A stretch of DNA of 64,000 nt. Origin: Primula veris. Its lineage: Eukaryota > Streptophyta > Magnoliopsida > Ericales > Primulaceae. Each line of letters begins with the position of its first letter. The first letter of the stretch is position 1. The translations under genes were made by a program, and so were the position numbers. The notes under the pieces were generated by a model. That model worked only from the letters and a program-made list of their open reading frames with translations, ran no database searches and was not told the origin of the DNA. The stretch is from assembly GCA_963682055.1 (NCBI GenBank), contig OY821744.1, positions 33,146,967 through 33,210,966 of the forward strand, in the 5' to 3' direction. Shown here piece after piece: positions 1 to 12,490 of this stretch.

Positions 1-2070
1 GATAAAAATTTCACTGGGTCGACCCGAGATACCCGTATTGGGAAGGTTAGGATAAGGTTGTCTACGCTTGAATCTGATCATGTGTATACGCATTCATATC
101 CGTTGTTGATGTTTCATCCTTCCGGGGTTAAGAAAATGGGGGAGTTACATTTGGCTGTGAGGTTTTCATGTGCTAACATGACGAATATGCTTCATATGTA
201 TGCTATGCCTTTGCTACCTAAGATGCATTATGTCCATCCACTTTCGGTTAATCAGCTCGAGAGTCTCAGGTAATGTTAAAACTTGAGATGTTGTGTTGTG
301 TCAATTCTACTAAAAGCTCGCAATCCTGAATTAAGCAATACAAAACAGAAGAAAAACTGCCTATTGAGGCCGAGTGAAACAATTGAATTCATCTAGGTTA
401 ACATAGTAGATAACATTTTTCTTTATTTGAAATTACAATTCGAATCACTTACTTGAATAACTTTTATTCAACATTATATTGTCACATGTGTAAATATATA
501 TTTTCTAATCTCATCTTGCAGTTTCTCAAGTAAACTTGTTACCTTTTTTTTCCTAAATCATTTTATTAAACAACCGTATCTCTTGTTCTTTTTTAATTAC
601 ATTCCCTATTTCCTTTTCCCATACCGTTTCTTATTTCCGTTTTTCTAGCTGGAATGTATATTGATGCTTGTTCTATTTCAGCTTCTAAGCAAGCAAAGCT
701 TTCATCCACCTTAATACTATTCTAGCTTTTCAGGCCAAAACAGCAGATACTATTCTGTTGAGCTGATCATCCTAATAACCTATAATGCAATCTAGCTTTA
801 AAACAAAGAAGCACAAATGATGAGCTTAAAAGCTGTAAACCAGTCAAAGCCTTTTTCCGACATCCTTTTGACAATTTTATGTAATTTTGCAACAGGTACC
901 AAGCTACTACAGTTGTTGCCATGCGGTTAAATCGAGCAGAGCCTCCACTCGGGCGAGAAGTGGTTGAATACATGCTAGACCACGATTCTCACATGTGGAG
1001 CATGAGAAAGTCGAAGGCCAATTTCTTTCGTCTAATGAGTGTCGTATCTGGCGCAATCGCCTTGTCCAAATTTGTCGATTCTATGCGAAATTGGCAAAAG
1101 CCGGTCTACTCAACAATATTCATGATATTCTTTAACATCCTTGTTCTTATGCCGGAGTATATAATACCATTTGTTTTGGTCATTTTTGCTTTGGTTGGTA
1201 TGTGGCGGTATAAGGCGAGACCACGTCATCCTCCTCATATGGATACGAAGCTATCGTATGCTGAGAGCGTTCACCCTGATGAGCTGGACGAAGAGTTCGA
1301 TTCGTTTCCTTCAAGTAGGACTGCTGAAGTTGTTCGGATGAGGTACTTTTGAGCATATATATACGAAGCCTTTTTTGTTTGTATCTTTAATAGTTTGGAA
1401 GAGTAATTTTGTAGTGATTGGGTGAAAGTATACTTATAAGTAAACGCGTACGTGTTTGGCAAAAAGTGAAAAAGTAGTTGTAGTAGTGTAAATAAGAAAA
1501 AACCATAATTTTCAAAAAAAATTGTATTGCAACTTCAAAGCCAGACAATCTTTAAAATATCTACTTAAGAGAATGAAAGTAATCAGGTGTACTGTTTCTC
1601 ATAGCCAAACAATATGTTTAATATTTTACGTCCATTCTTGTGACTTTGTAAGTAGAGAAGCTGAACTAATTATTACCAACAAGACAAATCATAGATTGCT
1701 ATTTGCCAAGAAAAACAAATGATATATTGCTTTAATATTAAAATAGTCATTCGTATTATCAATATTCTTGTTTAACAGGTATGATCGGTTGAGAAGCGTG
1801 GCTGGGAGGATACAAACAGTGATCGGTGACATGGCGACACAAGGCGAAAGGTTCCAGGCACTGCTGAGTTGGCGTGACCCGAGGGCAACGTTCTTGTTCA
1901 TAATCATGTGTTTTGTGGGAGCTTTCGGGTTCTATCTGGTGCCTATCAAGTGGGTTGTTGCTATGTGGGGATTGTACTATTTGAGGCCACCAAAGTTTAG
2001 GAGCAAATTGCCTTCCAAAGCTGTGACTTTCTTCAAGAGGCTGCCTAGTAGAGCTGATAGCATGTTATGA
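1..2070 (+). CDS. MCTP/FTIP-type C2 and transmembrane protein, C-terminal part (5' end outside window)
   Basis: Three exons join in frame: 1-269, 896-1342 and 1779-2070, each intron being GT..AG, giving 335 codons plus a stop. The start lies upstream of the window. The first residues finish a C2 domain (DTRIGKVRIRLSTLE). MGELHLAVRF and the PRT_C region typical of multiple C2 and transmembrane domain proteins follow, including RAEPPLGREVVEYML, SHMWSMRKSKANFFR, RPRHPPHMDTKLSYA and the acidic HPDELDEEFDSFP. Hydrophobic segments flank that loop (VYSTIFMIFFNILVLMPEY region and ATFLFIIMCFVGAFGFYLV region), and the tail reads RLPSRADSML. Family members are about 770-1000 aa and sit at ER-plasma membrane contacts or plasmodesmata, where FTIP1 and QUIRKY move regulatory proteins. 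Which paralogue this is cannot be decided from the C-terminus. Many family members have a single coding exon, so two introns in this part is notable. The family call is very secure. Confidence 0.95.
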
Positions 2071-3493
2071 AAATTGGGATTTTGGTATTATGGATTTGTT
2101 TTGTATGTATGGTGAAAAAAAGGGAATTAGTTGTTCTGTATTTTGGGTATTTAAGTTGTCTATTAGGAGCCTAAAGCTAAAATTTCCTTGAAGATATTAT
2201 TTAACTTTTGGAAACAATTGCATGTTAGTATTTTGCATCTCATTCGTTGCTTATATTTTCTTAAATTTGATTGCCAAATGAGTTTTGTGGATATCATGTT
2301 TTTATTTCCATCCACTTTGTGAATTGATTCTTCACCTCGTGACTAGTACAATTGATGATGTGTTATCCGAGATTAGATTCTATTTATTCTTGTCATTTTC
2401 TAACCATGAAAAGGGGAAAAAGTTCAAGGCTTCTTTACTAAACTTAAACTAGGCTACAATGCCAAGAAAAAGCAAAAGCCGACTTGGCTGGGGAAACAAG
2501 GGACACGAAATAAAATACAAAATGACAAATATAAAAAGGCCAAAAAGCACCTGGTAAAAATGTTGGGAACTTTACAAGAACAAAATTCCGCTTAAACTGG
2601 ACTAAAGCAACACATTGTTTTGGCATCTCTAGATCATGATAAGGTCAAGAAACAATAATATCCAAGTATGCTTCGAGAGCAGAAACAAAAATAAAAACAA
2701 TGACCAAGAATAGGTTTTTTTTTTAAGTAATAAACAGGAATAGTTGACAGTGTTATTATACCATTTTTATTGTTAAGATCTTACCAAGCGTTCTTTTTGT
2801 TACATGCTCACTAGTTGACACAGTCGATTTTCTACATTATGGATCTTTCTTAGTTTATATTTGACCTCAAAATGAATAATAATGTTAATATATTTCAATA
2901 ACTTTGTTTCAAAAAAAAATATAAAATTCAATAACTGTTGCTTACAGGTTACACCAAAGACCAAAACTTAGTTTATATCTCTGACTTGAAAGAAGAGAAA
3001 AACAAAATCATGTCATTTTATTCACTTAAATATCTTCTATTTTAACATTTCAATTGAACTAGTAACTACCTAACTTCTGTTAAGCCGTCCTTAACTGCAA
3101 GAAAATAAAATATACAGCAATTTGTAACAGTTTTCGAAATCATAGTAACAATTAGCATAACTTTGAATTGTTACAAACAGACCCTGCTCTTGTACAAGGT
3201 CATATATTGCCAAAAGACAGATTACTTAAGGACGGATAAAATCATAAATAAAACAATCAGCTTAATCCAGCATGAAACCATTTGTTCAACATACATACAC
3301 CAAAGAAAGACGTAAATTACATCTTCCTCACTGGAATTTTCTAATTGACACCGAAGGATTTTCCTCATCTGTCCACTTCTCCTCGTAATATTAAACTAAA
3401 GCAGTCTTTAACTCCTATTAACCAAACCACCACTTCTTCATTACAATGGTCGTTTAATTTCAGAACCGTACTGTACATCTAAAAAAAAGCACT
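2071..3493. other. Intergenic: 3' flanks of two convergent genes
   Basis: No open frame with coding character and no splice-linked exon is visible here. The interval separates the MCTP stop from the ALE2 stop, which face each other, so it should hold both 3' UTRs and poly(A) sites. The sequence is AT-rich with short A and T runs. I see no repeat or element with readable ends. Confidence 0.6.
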
Positions 3494-6400
3494 CTAAAAT
3501 GAACCATCAAACTCACTACCCTCATTCCAGCCGTGTTTCGATACAACACCTCCATGTTCACTCACACTCCCATTCGATCTATAAAATGATGGCTTTTTAC
3601 GAACCGTTTTCAACGGACCAGATCTATTCCCATGCCTGATAGGTAAAAACAGCCCTTCCCCGAGCAAACTCGTTCTGTTTTCTCTCTCTTCAAGTGTACC
3701 CGAACTATACTCCATAGTTACAAAAGAAGAGGCATCTCCATAATTTAACCGAGGCGTTAAATTATCATTATTCCACCAACTTCCCTCAGAAGGGCCGAGA
3801 TCGTACTTAAAATCAGAGTCTCGCGCAGATGATTCTTTCCTAGTAGAACCCCCGGCACAAGTCTCGTTTACGTTGCTGTAAATGAGTTTCAACGCTTGCA
3901 CAACTTCGCCCATGAATGGTCTGTGAGTTACCTCTGGGTGAACACACATGGATGCGATGGCGGCCACTTTCCCCATGTCATCAAAATCATAGTTATTTGC
4001 TAAAGAAGGGTCTATTAATTGCTCTAATCCCTCTCTGGTAGTTAGTAATGGACGAGCCCATGTTACGAGATTTTCTTCGCCGGGTGGTTGAGACATGTCA
4101 ACTGGTTTTCTACCTGAGAGAAGTTCTAATAGCACAACTCCGTAACTATAAACATCGCTTTTCACGAGTAAATGACCGGTCATGGCATATTCAGGAGCTA
4201 CATACCTGCAGTATTATTCAACATTTATAAAATATATTAATACAGAAATTTGCTGCAAAGATCTAGATGTGGCACTACTTGAGTATTTCGTTACAGTAAA
4301 CAAATATATAATAGGTTCTTTAATACTGTATAAAAGTGCCATATGAGGATCATTCTGGGTCTTTTTTTTAATCACATGATTATTTGACCATAAAAATACC
4401 ATATTCCCAATCAAATTATCTAGATATTATTGGCTCTAGTCTGAGGTCAAATGAACACAATGGAACCGCCAAGAGACACGAGGTTACACTAGTTTGCTTT
4501 CCAATTTCAATTTTTTTTTTATCTATGAAACTCTGTCGTTGAAGGCCAAGACAATAACCTGAGTTTCCTAACAGTACTGGAGCATGCGACTATGAAATAC
4601 TCTTCACTGTTTTTCCTATTGTTGTTAACTTTTACTTTTTAAAAAGGTGCTCTTGACTGATTCAACCCAAGCAATCAGGTTACGCATACTTCCTATCATA
4701 AAAAGCATGCTTAATGAACAAAGTGTAGCACAATATGGGGAGCTCTTTTAGCCACTGAAAAAGTAAATTAATCAAATAGACAAGTTATCTTTTCTCCCCC
4801 AGAATCTAATAACAGGTATGACAATAGAATCAAACGTACCCAAAAGTTCCCATAACCCGGGTTGAAATATGGTGGCTGCTTCCTTCTGTTGCTTCTCTAG
4901 CCAAACCAAAGTCTGAGACTTTAGGGGTGAAATCGTCTTCTAATAAAACATTACTGGCTTTAAAGTCTCTGTGAATAACACGAGGGTTAGAATCTTCATG
5001 CAAATAAGCCAATCCTCTAGCTGCCCCAAGTGCAATCTTTAATCTTGAATCCCAATAAAGAGGCCTATTTTTCTTCTCAACACCTGTAATAAAAGGACGT
5101 TACTGCCGATACATATATATTGTGCAGAAACCATTTGAAAAAATGATGTGACGTAGGACATTTTGACATTTTACAAGTGCGACTCTCCAACGATGATGGT
5201 AGTTGCCACATTATTCTACACAGCTACATACGTCCTTCTATTGTTTTTGTATGTATTCGAATATGTTTGCACCTAGCAGCATCAACTAAAATGGACTACC
5301 AAAGAAAAAGAAGATCCTTAACTACAAAGTAAGATACAACATAGATGAGCCGGGTATATTATGGTTTTGTACACTCAACTATTACGCATTTGCAATCATG
5401 TACACTCAACTTTATAATATAGGTTACTTAACAATGGTTCTTTGTCAATTTTGCTGTTCAACTCCGTACCCCCAAGTTACACTATATTTAAATTTTATAC
5501 ACTCTAACTTCCAGAATTGTGGGCTACTTTACATCACTCTTTTTAAATTCGACGGTAATTCAGTATGCAAAATTGAAAAAACTTGTCAAGTTTAGGATAC
5601 AAAATGACCAAAGGGTACAAAGCTGAGATAGATTCGATATTCATACAAAAATTATAGTCTGCTGTACGAAAATGAAATTATGTAAAATTTCAGCATACAA
5701 AAAACCATATAAACCTAGATTAAAAGAATGACATACCATGCAGATGTGACTCAACACTTCCATTGGAAACAAGCTCATAAACCAAGCAACGAGTCTTATC
5801 TTCAATACAAATACCGATTAATTTTACAAGGTTTCGGTGATGCAATCGGCTTAGCATTTCAACCTCCGCAATAAATTCATGACCTCCATCTAGAATATCC
5901 CTGGTAAGCAATTTAACAGCAACTTTAGCTCCATCTTCCAGTATCCCTTGATAAACTCGCCCAAACCCTCCTTCCCCCAAAACCCTTTTCAAATTAAAAT
6001 TTTCCGTAGCTTTCTCAAGCGCTTCACGAGAGAATGTTTTGACGGATAAAATGGAGATAGGCATTGGGGACAAAAAAGGTAGCGTTGTTGAGTTCGCCAT
6101 ACTGGTTGATATGATAGTCCCAATTCCTACACATAAATCAGAACATTAATATGGACAAAAGGGGAAATCAAAATAGATTAGACCCTGATTCTAACACCGG
6201 TCACTAATCTTGCATTTTTTGCAAAAAAATATTGACTATAATGTCTACATCCCGGCTAACAAACTAATTTATCTCTCTCTATCCTTGGTTTCCAATATAA
6301 GTTCTACGGCAACCATTATGGGTTGTTTACTGCAAATGCAAAAGTGTCTCTTTATTATGTAATTCTTACAGTCTTATGCAGAAAAAGAAAGTAACCAATC

Positions 6401-9400
6401 ACTACACTAAAGTGGTTACAAACTACCTAGTAAAAAATAGAAGTGATGAACTATTAAGATTTGAAGTAATTAATTAAGAAGAAATTTACAGTATATGGTT
6501 GCTCTAAATCCTAATAATGCTGACCAGGTAAATATAACAACTTTATATGACTGTCCCTTTACTAGAATCAAACAAATAAGAAAAGTAAGACATGCTTAAG
6601 CGAAATATGTTTGTGTTTCAACCATAAAAGAACCACTTCATCATATTTTTCGGAACATTATATTAAAAACTAACAAACATGCATCAGTTTACATACCATT
6701 AATGCAACTCTTTTGAATATGGACTTGACTAATTTACAAAAAAAATATTAACAGTAACTTACCAGATATCTTATTGGTCGATGGTGTAAAAACAGGACCG
6801 ACTGCATTTAATCGCCTGCTAGCTTTTCTCCATTTCACAAAAACACAAACTGCCACACAGCAAACCACTAATAGCACCACCACAGATAGAGAAATAACAG
6901 TAATAGTTATATCATTTAGCTTTTCTCTCTTGTTCAGAGGATCTGCACTGAAGGGAAAACTGCCAATACTTCCATCAGGTGATAGTGCAGGATCCATAGG
7001 AAGACCTGTTAATAACTGGGTAAGTACCTCCAACTACAAAAAAAGAGTAAAATGAAAATAAACCACGTGCTATGTGCGGTTGACCCTACGTACTCCAGAT
7101 ACATGCAATGAACGCCTATGTAGGATTGTTCAATATCCAACTTCTTAAATAAAATAACTTTGCACTCGAGCTCATTTTGGACAAATTTTGTTAGTTTAGG
7201 TATAGTGTTTGTAGATATGCAGTGTAAGCAGCCCAGAGCAGTTTAAACCCATATATTAGTAGTAACACAATATTATTGCTCTAGTCAAGTTTTTAAGGGT
7301 AAAACTATTCCAATGGACTTTTCGCCTAAACCACTATTTAATAGGCTTAGATATTAAAAAAATAAAATGTAACAAGGGAACAAAGGTCAAAATGGAAGAT
7401 CACAAAGTTATACCAATTTACAACATGGTATGGGGTCTAATTGCAAATTATAGATGATGCATAGGGGTTATTTGCAATGCACTCGTAGTACGTTGGGGTT
7501 GTTTGCATATTTTCTGTAGAAAAAAGTGGACTACTGAAATCACAAAGAAGCTTTTGAGGTTGTTACCTGGGTAAGATATGTTAATAACTTCATATTCGCC
7601 AAAGAGAGACTTGTTCAAAGGCACTTTCTTTTTCCAAAATCTCTCATAAGTCAACCGAGCGGAGGTATTGTCAAACTTATCTCCCAATGGGACCAGATTA
7701 ATATTTACCAGTGTTCTTTCTTGATTTTCAGTATCAGCTGTCGCACCAATTATAACCACTTGACTTTGCTGTAAATATGTCCCTGAGGCAACCTCTATCT
7801 CGAGTTCACGAACCTCAGGAAATATAGCGTAGAGAGATACGTACAAAAGAAGTCTGACTTTCATGGGGTACACACAATTACACTGGGGATCTAACGGTAT
7901 TGGAGTAAGTGGTTCCACACATATTTGCTCACAACCTGGGGAAAAAAACTTGCAATCAGATAAATATTAGGGATAGACTAAAGGAGACGGCACGGAAGAA
8001 TTAATGGAAATTTTGTATGCAATAGAATTAAAAAAGATAGTCTAAAAGGAAACAATTATTCTCTAAACTGGCTCCTAAGGACCGGAAAGACGATACGTAT
8101 CTCCTTGAATCCCAGTTTCTCAAGTAAATACTTCTTTACACACAAAAAATAGCTGGAGAGAAACCACCCTCCTCATTTCAAATTAAGCATTTGCTACTCT
8201 AGCAACTGTATAAAAGCCTAATAGCAAAACGTTTAGAAAAACAAAATAATATATTTTGGCACTTCAGGTTTCCCTAGAGTTACACAAATCCCATAAATCT
8301 AAATAATTCTTACATTGTGTTTCCACAACAACTATTCAAAGTGCATGGACACCGACACGGTTTAGTAGCCGGGAAAAAACCTAATCAAAGGTTACCTGGT
8401 GCTGCGGAAGGGGCAGGGGTGAGAGGAGCATATTCTATATGATGATGATGCTGGTGTTGGTGGTGGTGACCACGATGATGATGATGGTGATGATGATGTT
8501 TGGGAAAGGTACTAGCCAAAGGACCTGCAAAAAGAGACAATTGATATAGAAGTTTTAGCATGAAAAGAACCACCAAAAAGAAAAAAACGACATGTAAAAA
8601 ACATAGATCATTTAGACCGTTAAAATACTAAGTACCTTCATTTAAGGGAGAAGGAGATGGTACAATATAAAGCTCTGATAGAGGACCGAGCCGTGACAAA
8701 TGGTGCGGCATTGATGCAACAAAGGGCATATTCATGGACAAATGTTTCCCTGCACATCATGATAAATCATGTTAGATGCGGGAATTTTTCTTCGCCATGT
8801 GGGACTTTAATTTTACTGTTACAATCAACAACTCAAATGAGAGATTTTCCTCGAAAATATAAAGTAGGAAAGACATCAAGTTAATAACAGCCTCAATAAT
8901 AAACACAACTCAGTCATTCTAATTGCTTAAAAAGATTTAGCAAAACAAAGTTGCCTTTGTGCCATCTAAACTGGAAGAGGGAAAAAAACCCATCTCAAAT
9001 CAACCCCATTTGGTAGCCAAACAGTCAGGCAGGGAGAGTTAGTACAATGATGGTTTTTGAAGTAGATTTTTATATAAGGTAATAAACAACACCGGAAAAG
9101 CATCGAAACAATACATCACTAGGCATAATTTTAGTTGCAGGAACACAATGAACCTCCTTTAAAATTAAACTTCATTTGGCTGCCGGATAAAATGGCGGTA
9201 AAGAGTTAGTAAAATGATGGTTTTTGAAGTAAATTTTTATATAAGATAATAAACAACACCGGAAAAGCATCGAAACCATACATCACTAGACATAATTTTA
9301 GTTACAGGAACACAATGAACCTCCTTTAAAATTAAACTTCATTTGGCTGCCGGATAAAATGGCGGCAAAGAGCATTAAAGTCTAATTACTAAAGAAATTT

Positions 9401-10805
9401 ATATTCACATTGCATTTTGCTATCACTAGTCACCACTATTACTCTATCACCTAATTCTTTCCCACCCTCTACTTACCACTTTCTAGTTCTTGTGTGCTGA
9501 ACATGGTTCCCCCTTTTTGCACTCGGCCAACCACACTAAGTAAAAACTAAAGCGGGTTGGTTCAATAAACTGTACTCAGTCAAATTGCATATACATTTAA
9601 TTATCGTTTATCCTATATACTTGTAAGAAACGCTAACCACTGAATTATTATACACAATGACCAATTTCCAGACTCCAAGCAATAAAATAGTACTAATAGA
9701 AAGCGACAATGAGAATTTATCTACACTCAAATTATAAAAAAAAAAGGAGAAAAAAACATCAGACTCTAAAATAGTACTCAATAGAAGTTGGCATAAAAGT
9801 TTTAATTCTCTCCTTTCCTATTTGTAAGATGGGCTAAAAAACCATTAAATACTTAAACAAGAAACCCTAATCGCAAATCAAGCGAAACAGTATTTTCTAA
9901 AACAATAGGTTAACTTTGAGTCTTTACTAAGCTATATAATCGCACACAGTGGGTAATATCCTCAGCTCAGAATATCAAATATCTATTAGTCAAAACATTA
10001 CATACCAATTTCCTTTCTAAACATATAACACACTCTAAAGTGCACTAATATCATAAATAAATAAATTTCGAGAAGCTAAACTCCGATAAAGTGAATGCAA
10101 TAACTGGCAGTAGTTTTTATATACACACAGATTAAAACAAACTAAAAAAAAGAAAATAAAAAAAACCATCAGACTCAAAATCAGCTCAATAGAAGTTCGC
10201 AATTGGCATAAATTATTAGTTTTCTCAATTTCTAATTGTAAAAAAAGGCTAAAAAAGCAGTATATACTTAAAAACACAATAACTCCGGTCTTAAATTAAG
10301 CAAAATAGTACTTTTACAGAACAATTACTTAAACTCCAAATCTACAGTAACGTAAATTTTTCATCAAGCAATTTAAATTATAATCACACTAAGTAAAATC
10401 CACAGCTCAGAATATTAAACACTTATCATTCAAAACAATAAACATCAATTTCCTTAATCTAAACAAATAAATACACTCTAAATTAACTAAATATTTAAGA
10501 AAAATTAAAAACACAGTAATTACCGAAACAGTAAAAAAAAAAATACACAGCTCAATATATTATTTTCAGAACAATAACTTAAAAACTCCAAATCTACAGT
10601 AAAAATTTATCAAGCAATATAAATTATAATCACACCCACTAAGTAAAACACACAGTTCATAATACTAAACAAATAAAACTCAAAACAATACACATTAATT
10701 TTATACTCTAAACTAACTAATAAATTGTTAAATATTTACAAAAAAACAGTAATTACCAAAGATAGAAGAGACGAGAGTGAGAATAAGCAAAAAACGAGTC
10801 AGCAT
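3494..10805 (-). CDS. ALE2: Receptor-like serine/threonine kinase ALE2
   Basis: Eight exons join without frame breaks: 10757-10805, 8636-8749, 8396-8524, 7567-7935, 6763-7005, 5737-6126, 4840-5083 and 3494-4205. The product is 749 aa, close to Arabidopsis ALE2 (about 744). The first exon encodes a signal peptide ([17 protein letters not shown]). A His-rich stretch follows at about 64-84. The extracellular part has [20 protein letters not shown] and KVRLLL. One membrane helix lies near 253-277. The kinase domain has the Gly loop [11 protein letters not shown] (from about 352), Lys373 in [14 protein letters not shown] with catalytic Asp471, SDFGLAR with Asp489, and YVAPEYAM, so it looks active and of the RD type. 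ALE2 works at the plasma membrane with ALE1 and ACR4 in specifying protoderm and forming cuticle. Most introns are phase 1. Intron 1 (8750-10756) is about 2 kb and repeat-filled. The introns show no other gene. Confidence 0.96.
9006..9372. repeat. Tandem direct repeat, about 167-bp period, in ALE2 intron 1
   Basis: Two nearly identical consecutive copies (about 9006-9172 and 9173-9339) plus a partial third to about 9372 are visible. The landmark GATGGTTTTTGAAGTA occurs at 9049 and 9216, an exact 167-bp offset, and CATTTGGCTGCCGGATAAAA recurs at the junctions. Only a few substitutions separate the copies, so the duplication is recent. It lies within an intron and contains no exon. Confidence 0.9.
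9745..10760. repeat. Three diverged tandem units at the 5' end of ALE2 intron 1
   Basis: Segments starting near 9745, 10170 and 10505 share the order of the same phrases: CTCAATAGAAGTT, CACAGCTCAGAATAT, CATCAATTTCCTT and ACACTCTAAA. The last two copies also share CTCCAAATCTACAGTAA and TATAATCACA. The most 5' unit (by gene) ends in the exon 1 splice donor, and the neighbouring unit holds a copy of that donor 233 bp away (see findings). The copies are clearly diverged and differ in length by indels. Confidence 0.75.
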
Positions 10806-10960
10806 TGTCAAAAGAAGACCTCGCCGGAGCTTCGCCGGAGGTTTCTAGAGTTCCGGCGAGTAAACATGTATCTATATAACTAGCTCAAAAACCCTAACTT
10901 ATATATATATATATATATATAATAGATAGATATACAAGTTGGGAGGTTTTAAGCAGGATT
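10806..10960 (-). promoter_or_regulatory. 5' UTR and core promoter region of ALE2
   Basis: Immediately upstream of the ALE2 start codon (minus strand) is a GC-rich stretch with a 9-bp inverted repeat: CTCGCCGGA at 10820-10828 and TCCGGCGAG at 10852-10860. A further related CGCCGGAG copy lies between them. Beyond it the minus strand reads TTATATAGATA near 10867-10880, a reasonable TATA box. A run of TA dinucleotides follows at about 10900-10921. The transcription start is inferred, not seen. Confidence 0.5.
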
Positions 10961-11297
10961 TGAGAGTGAGTTGGGAGCAATGACAGATCTAGAGAGAGAG
11001 ATAGAGAGAGAGGGAGTGGGAGTAAGGGGGTGTAAATTGTTAAATTTTAGAATTTAAGGGTGTAAATTGATAGATATATGATATATGCATGCTATACGAG
11101 TAGGATTTGAGAGTTAGGTGTAATTAATAAATACGCAAACCCAGCACGAATAAGTTGAGTGTAAAAAAAATTATATAGATTCGTTATATATTTTATGGGT
11201 TGGTATAGAGGTGTGGTTATCAATTTTTCATTCGTTATATATTTTGTAGGTTGGTATAGAATTGTGGTTATCAAACCGTGTATTGCTCCGTCTCAAT
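10961..11297. repeat. Upstream flank with a segment repeated at 12333-12490
   Basis: The stretch beginning TGAGAGTGAGTTGGGAGCAA, followed by a GA-rich tract and GGTGTAAATTG units, recurs at 12333-12490 with modest divergence. The two copies bracket the hAT-like elements of 11298-12318. Within the second copy the GGGTCTAAATTGATAAATTT phrase is itself repeated. The remainder up to 11297 is AT-rich and has no gene. Confidence 0.7.
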
Positions 11298-11486
11298 TAG
11301 GGGTGGATAAAAAATCCGTAAATCCGCCTCGTAACCCAACCCGCATGGATTGGGGCGGGTTGGGGTGGGTTGAATGTCCAAAAAAAATCAATCCGTCCCG
11401 CCCCAATCCGCTAAATATTTTGCGGGTTGGGTTAGAGTTGAAGTTCACAAACCGCGGGTTAATCCGTTCCAATCCGTTTCAACCCG

Positions 11487-11543
<57 letters not shown>

Positions 11544-11923
11544 GTGTATTTTAAGATATCAAGATTTAATTATTGTTATATTTTAGTTTTATTACTTGTT
11601 CGTGAATGTTCTAAACGTACTTTGATTGGGTTTAATTTATATTTCTGTTTGAAATATTCAATTTATTTTAAAATTTGGGTTGATTATGCAAACTATGAAA
11701 AATAAAGGACCAAAATAAAAATTTAAGAATCAATCTAAACCCAACCCGCAATTTATTTTGCGGGTTGGATTGGGTTGGGTTGGGGTTTTAATTGTAACGG
11801 GTTGGATTGGGTTGGGTTGAGATTTAAATTTCATCAATCCGCCCCAATCCGCCCGCCATTTATTTTACGGGTTGGGTTAGAATTGAAACAAATCCGCCCC
11901 AATCCGCCCCGTGTCCACCCCTA
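11298..11923. mobile_element. hAT-type non-autonomous element (MITE), 626 bp
   Basis: The ends are inverted: TAGGGGTGGA at 11298 and TCCACCCCTA ending at 11923. This fits the hAT rule of ends beginning with a pyrimidine, A, a purine, any base, then G. Flanking 8-mers are GTCTCAAT (11290-11297) and GTCTCAAC (11924-11931), an 8-bp target duplication with one mismatch. The body is made of GGGTTGGGTT / AACCCAATCC-type repeats and a long AT dinucleotide run (about 11489-11540). There is no transposase. The short open frames across the AT run are artefacts of the repeat. Confidence 0.8.
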
Positions 11924-11929
11924 GTCTCA

Positions 11930-12318
11930 ACCCGTTTTAACTCGCAGTATATATATATATATATATATATATATTGTGTATTTAAAGATTCCAAACTCTC
12001 GATTTTATTATATTTTAGTTTTGCTACTTGTTCGTGAATGTTATAAACGTATTATGATTGGTTTTAATTTTTATTTATCTTTGAAACATACAATTTATTT
12101 TTAAAATTTAGGTTGATTGTGCAAATTATGAAAAATAAAGGACCAGAATGGAAATTTAAGAATCAACCCGCTCTAATTCGCAATTTTTTTACGGGTTGGG
12201 TTGAAGTTTTAATTTTAACGGGTTGGGTTGATATTTAAATTTTATTAATCCGTCCCAATCCATCCCGTAATTTATTTTACGAGTTGAGTTAGGAGGTCAA
12301 TACGCCCATAGCCACCCC
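11930..12318. mobile_element. Second, incomplete copy of the same hAT-like family
   Basis: From the AT run onward (about 11948) this copy follows the order of the first element: the GTGTATTT phrase, ACTTGTTCGTGAATGTT, AATAAAGGACCA, then GGGTTGGGTT tracts, ending near GCCACCCCTC at about 12318. Its 5' third is missing or lies beyond the first element. That arrangement would result if the 626-bp element had inserted into this older copy. Confidence 0.65.
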
Positions 12319-12332
12319 TCTCAGAAATAACT

Positions 12333-12490
12333 TGAGAGTGAGTTGGAAGCAACGACAGGTCTAGAGAGAGAGAGCGGGGGTATATAGTGCCGAGGGAGTT
12401 GGAGTAGGGGGTGTAAATTGATAAATTTTGGAAATTAAGGGTCTAAATTGATAAATTTTGGAATTTAAGAGTCTAAATTGATACGATACT
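12333..12490. repeat. Second copy of the ALE2-upstream segment
   Basis: This is the diverged copy of 10961-11080. It starts TGAGAGTGAGTTGGAAGCAA and continues through a GA tract into repeated GTCTAAATTGATAAATTTTGG units. It carries no coding sequence. Confidence 0.7.

Noticed and set aside
11195..11586. Frames ending in long Tyr-Ile runs
   Set aside because: They read through the AT dinucleotide run of the hAT-like element.
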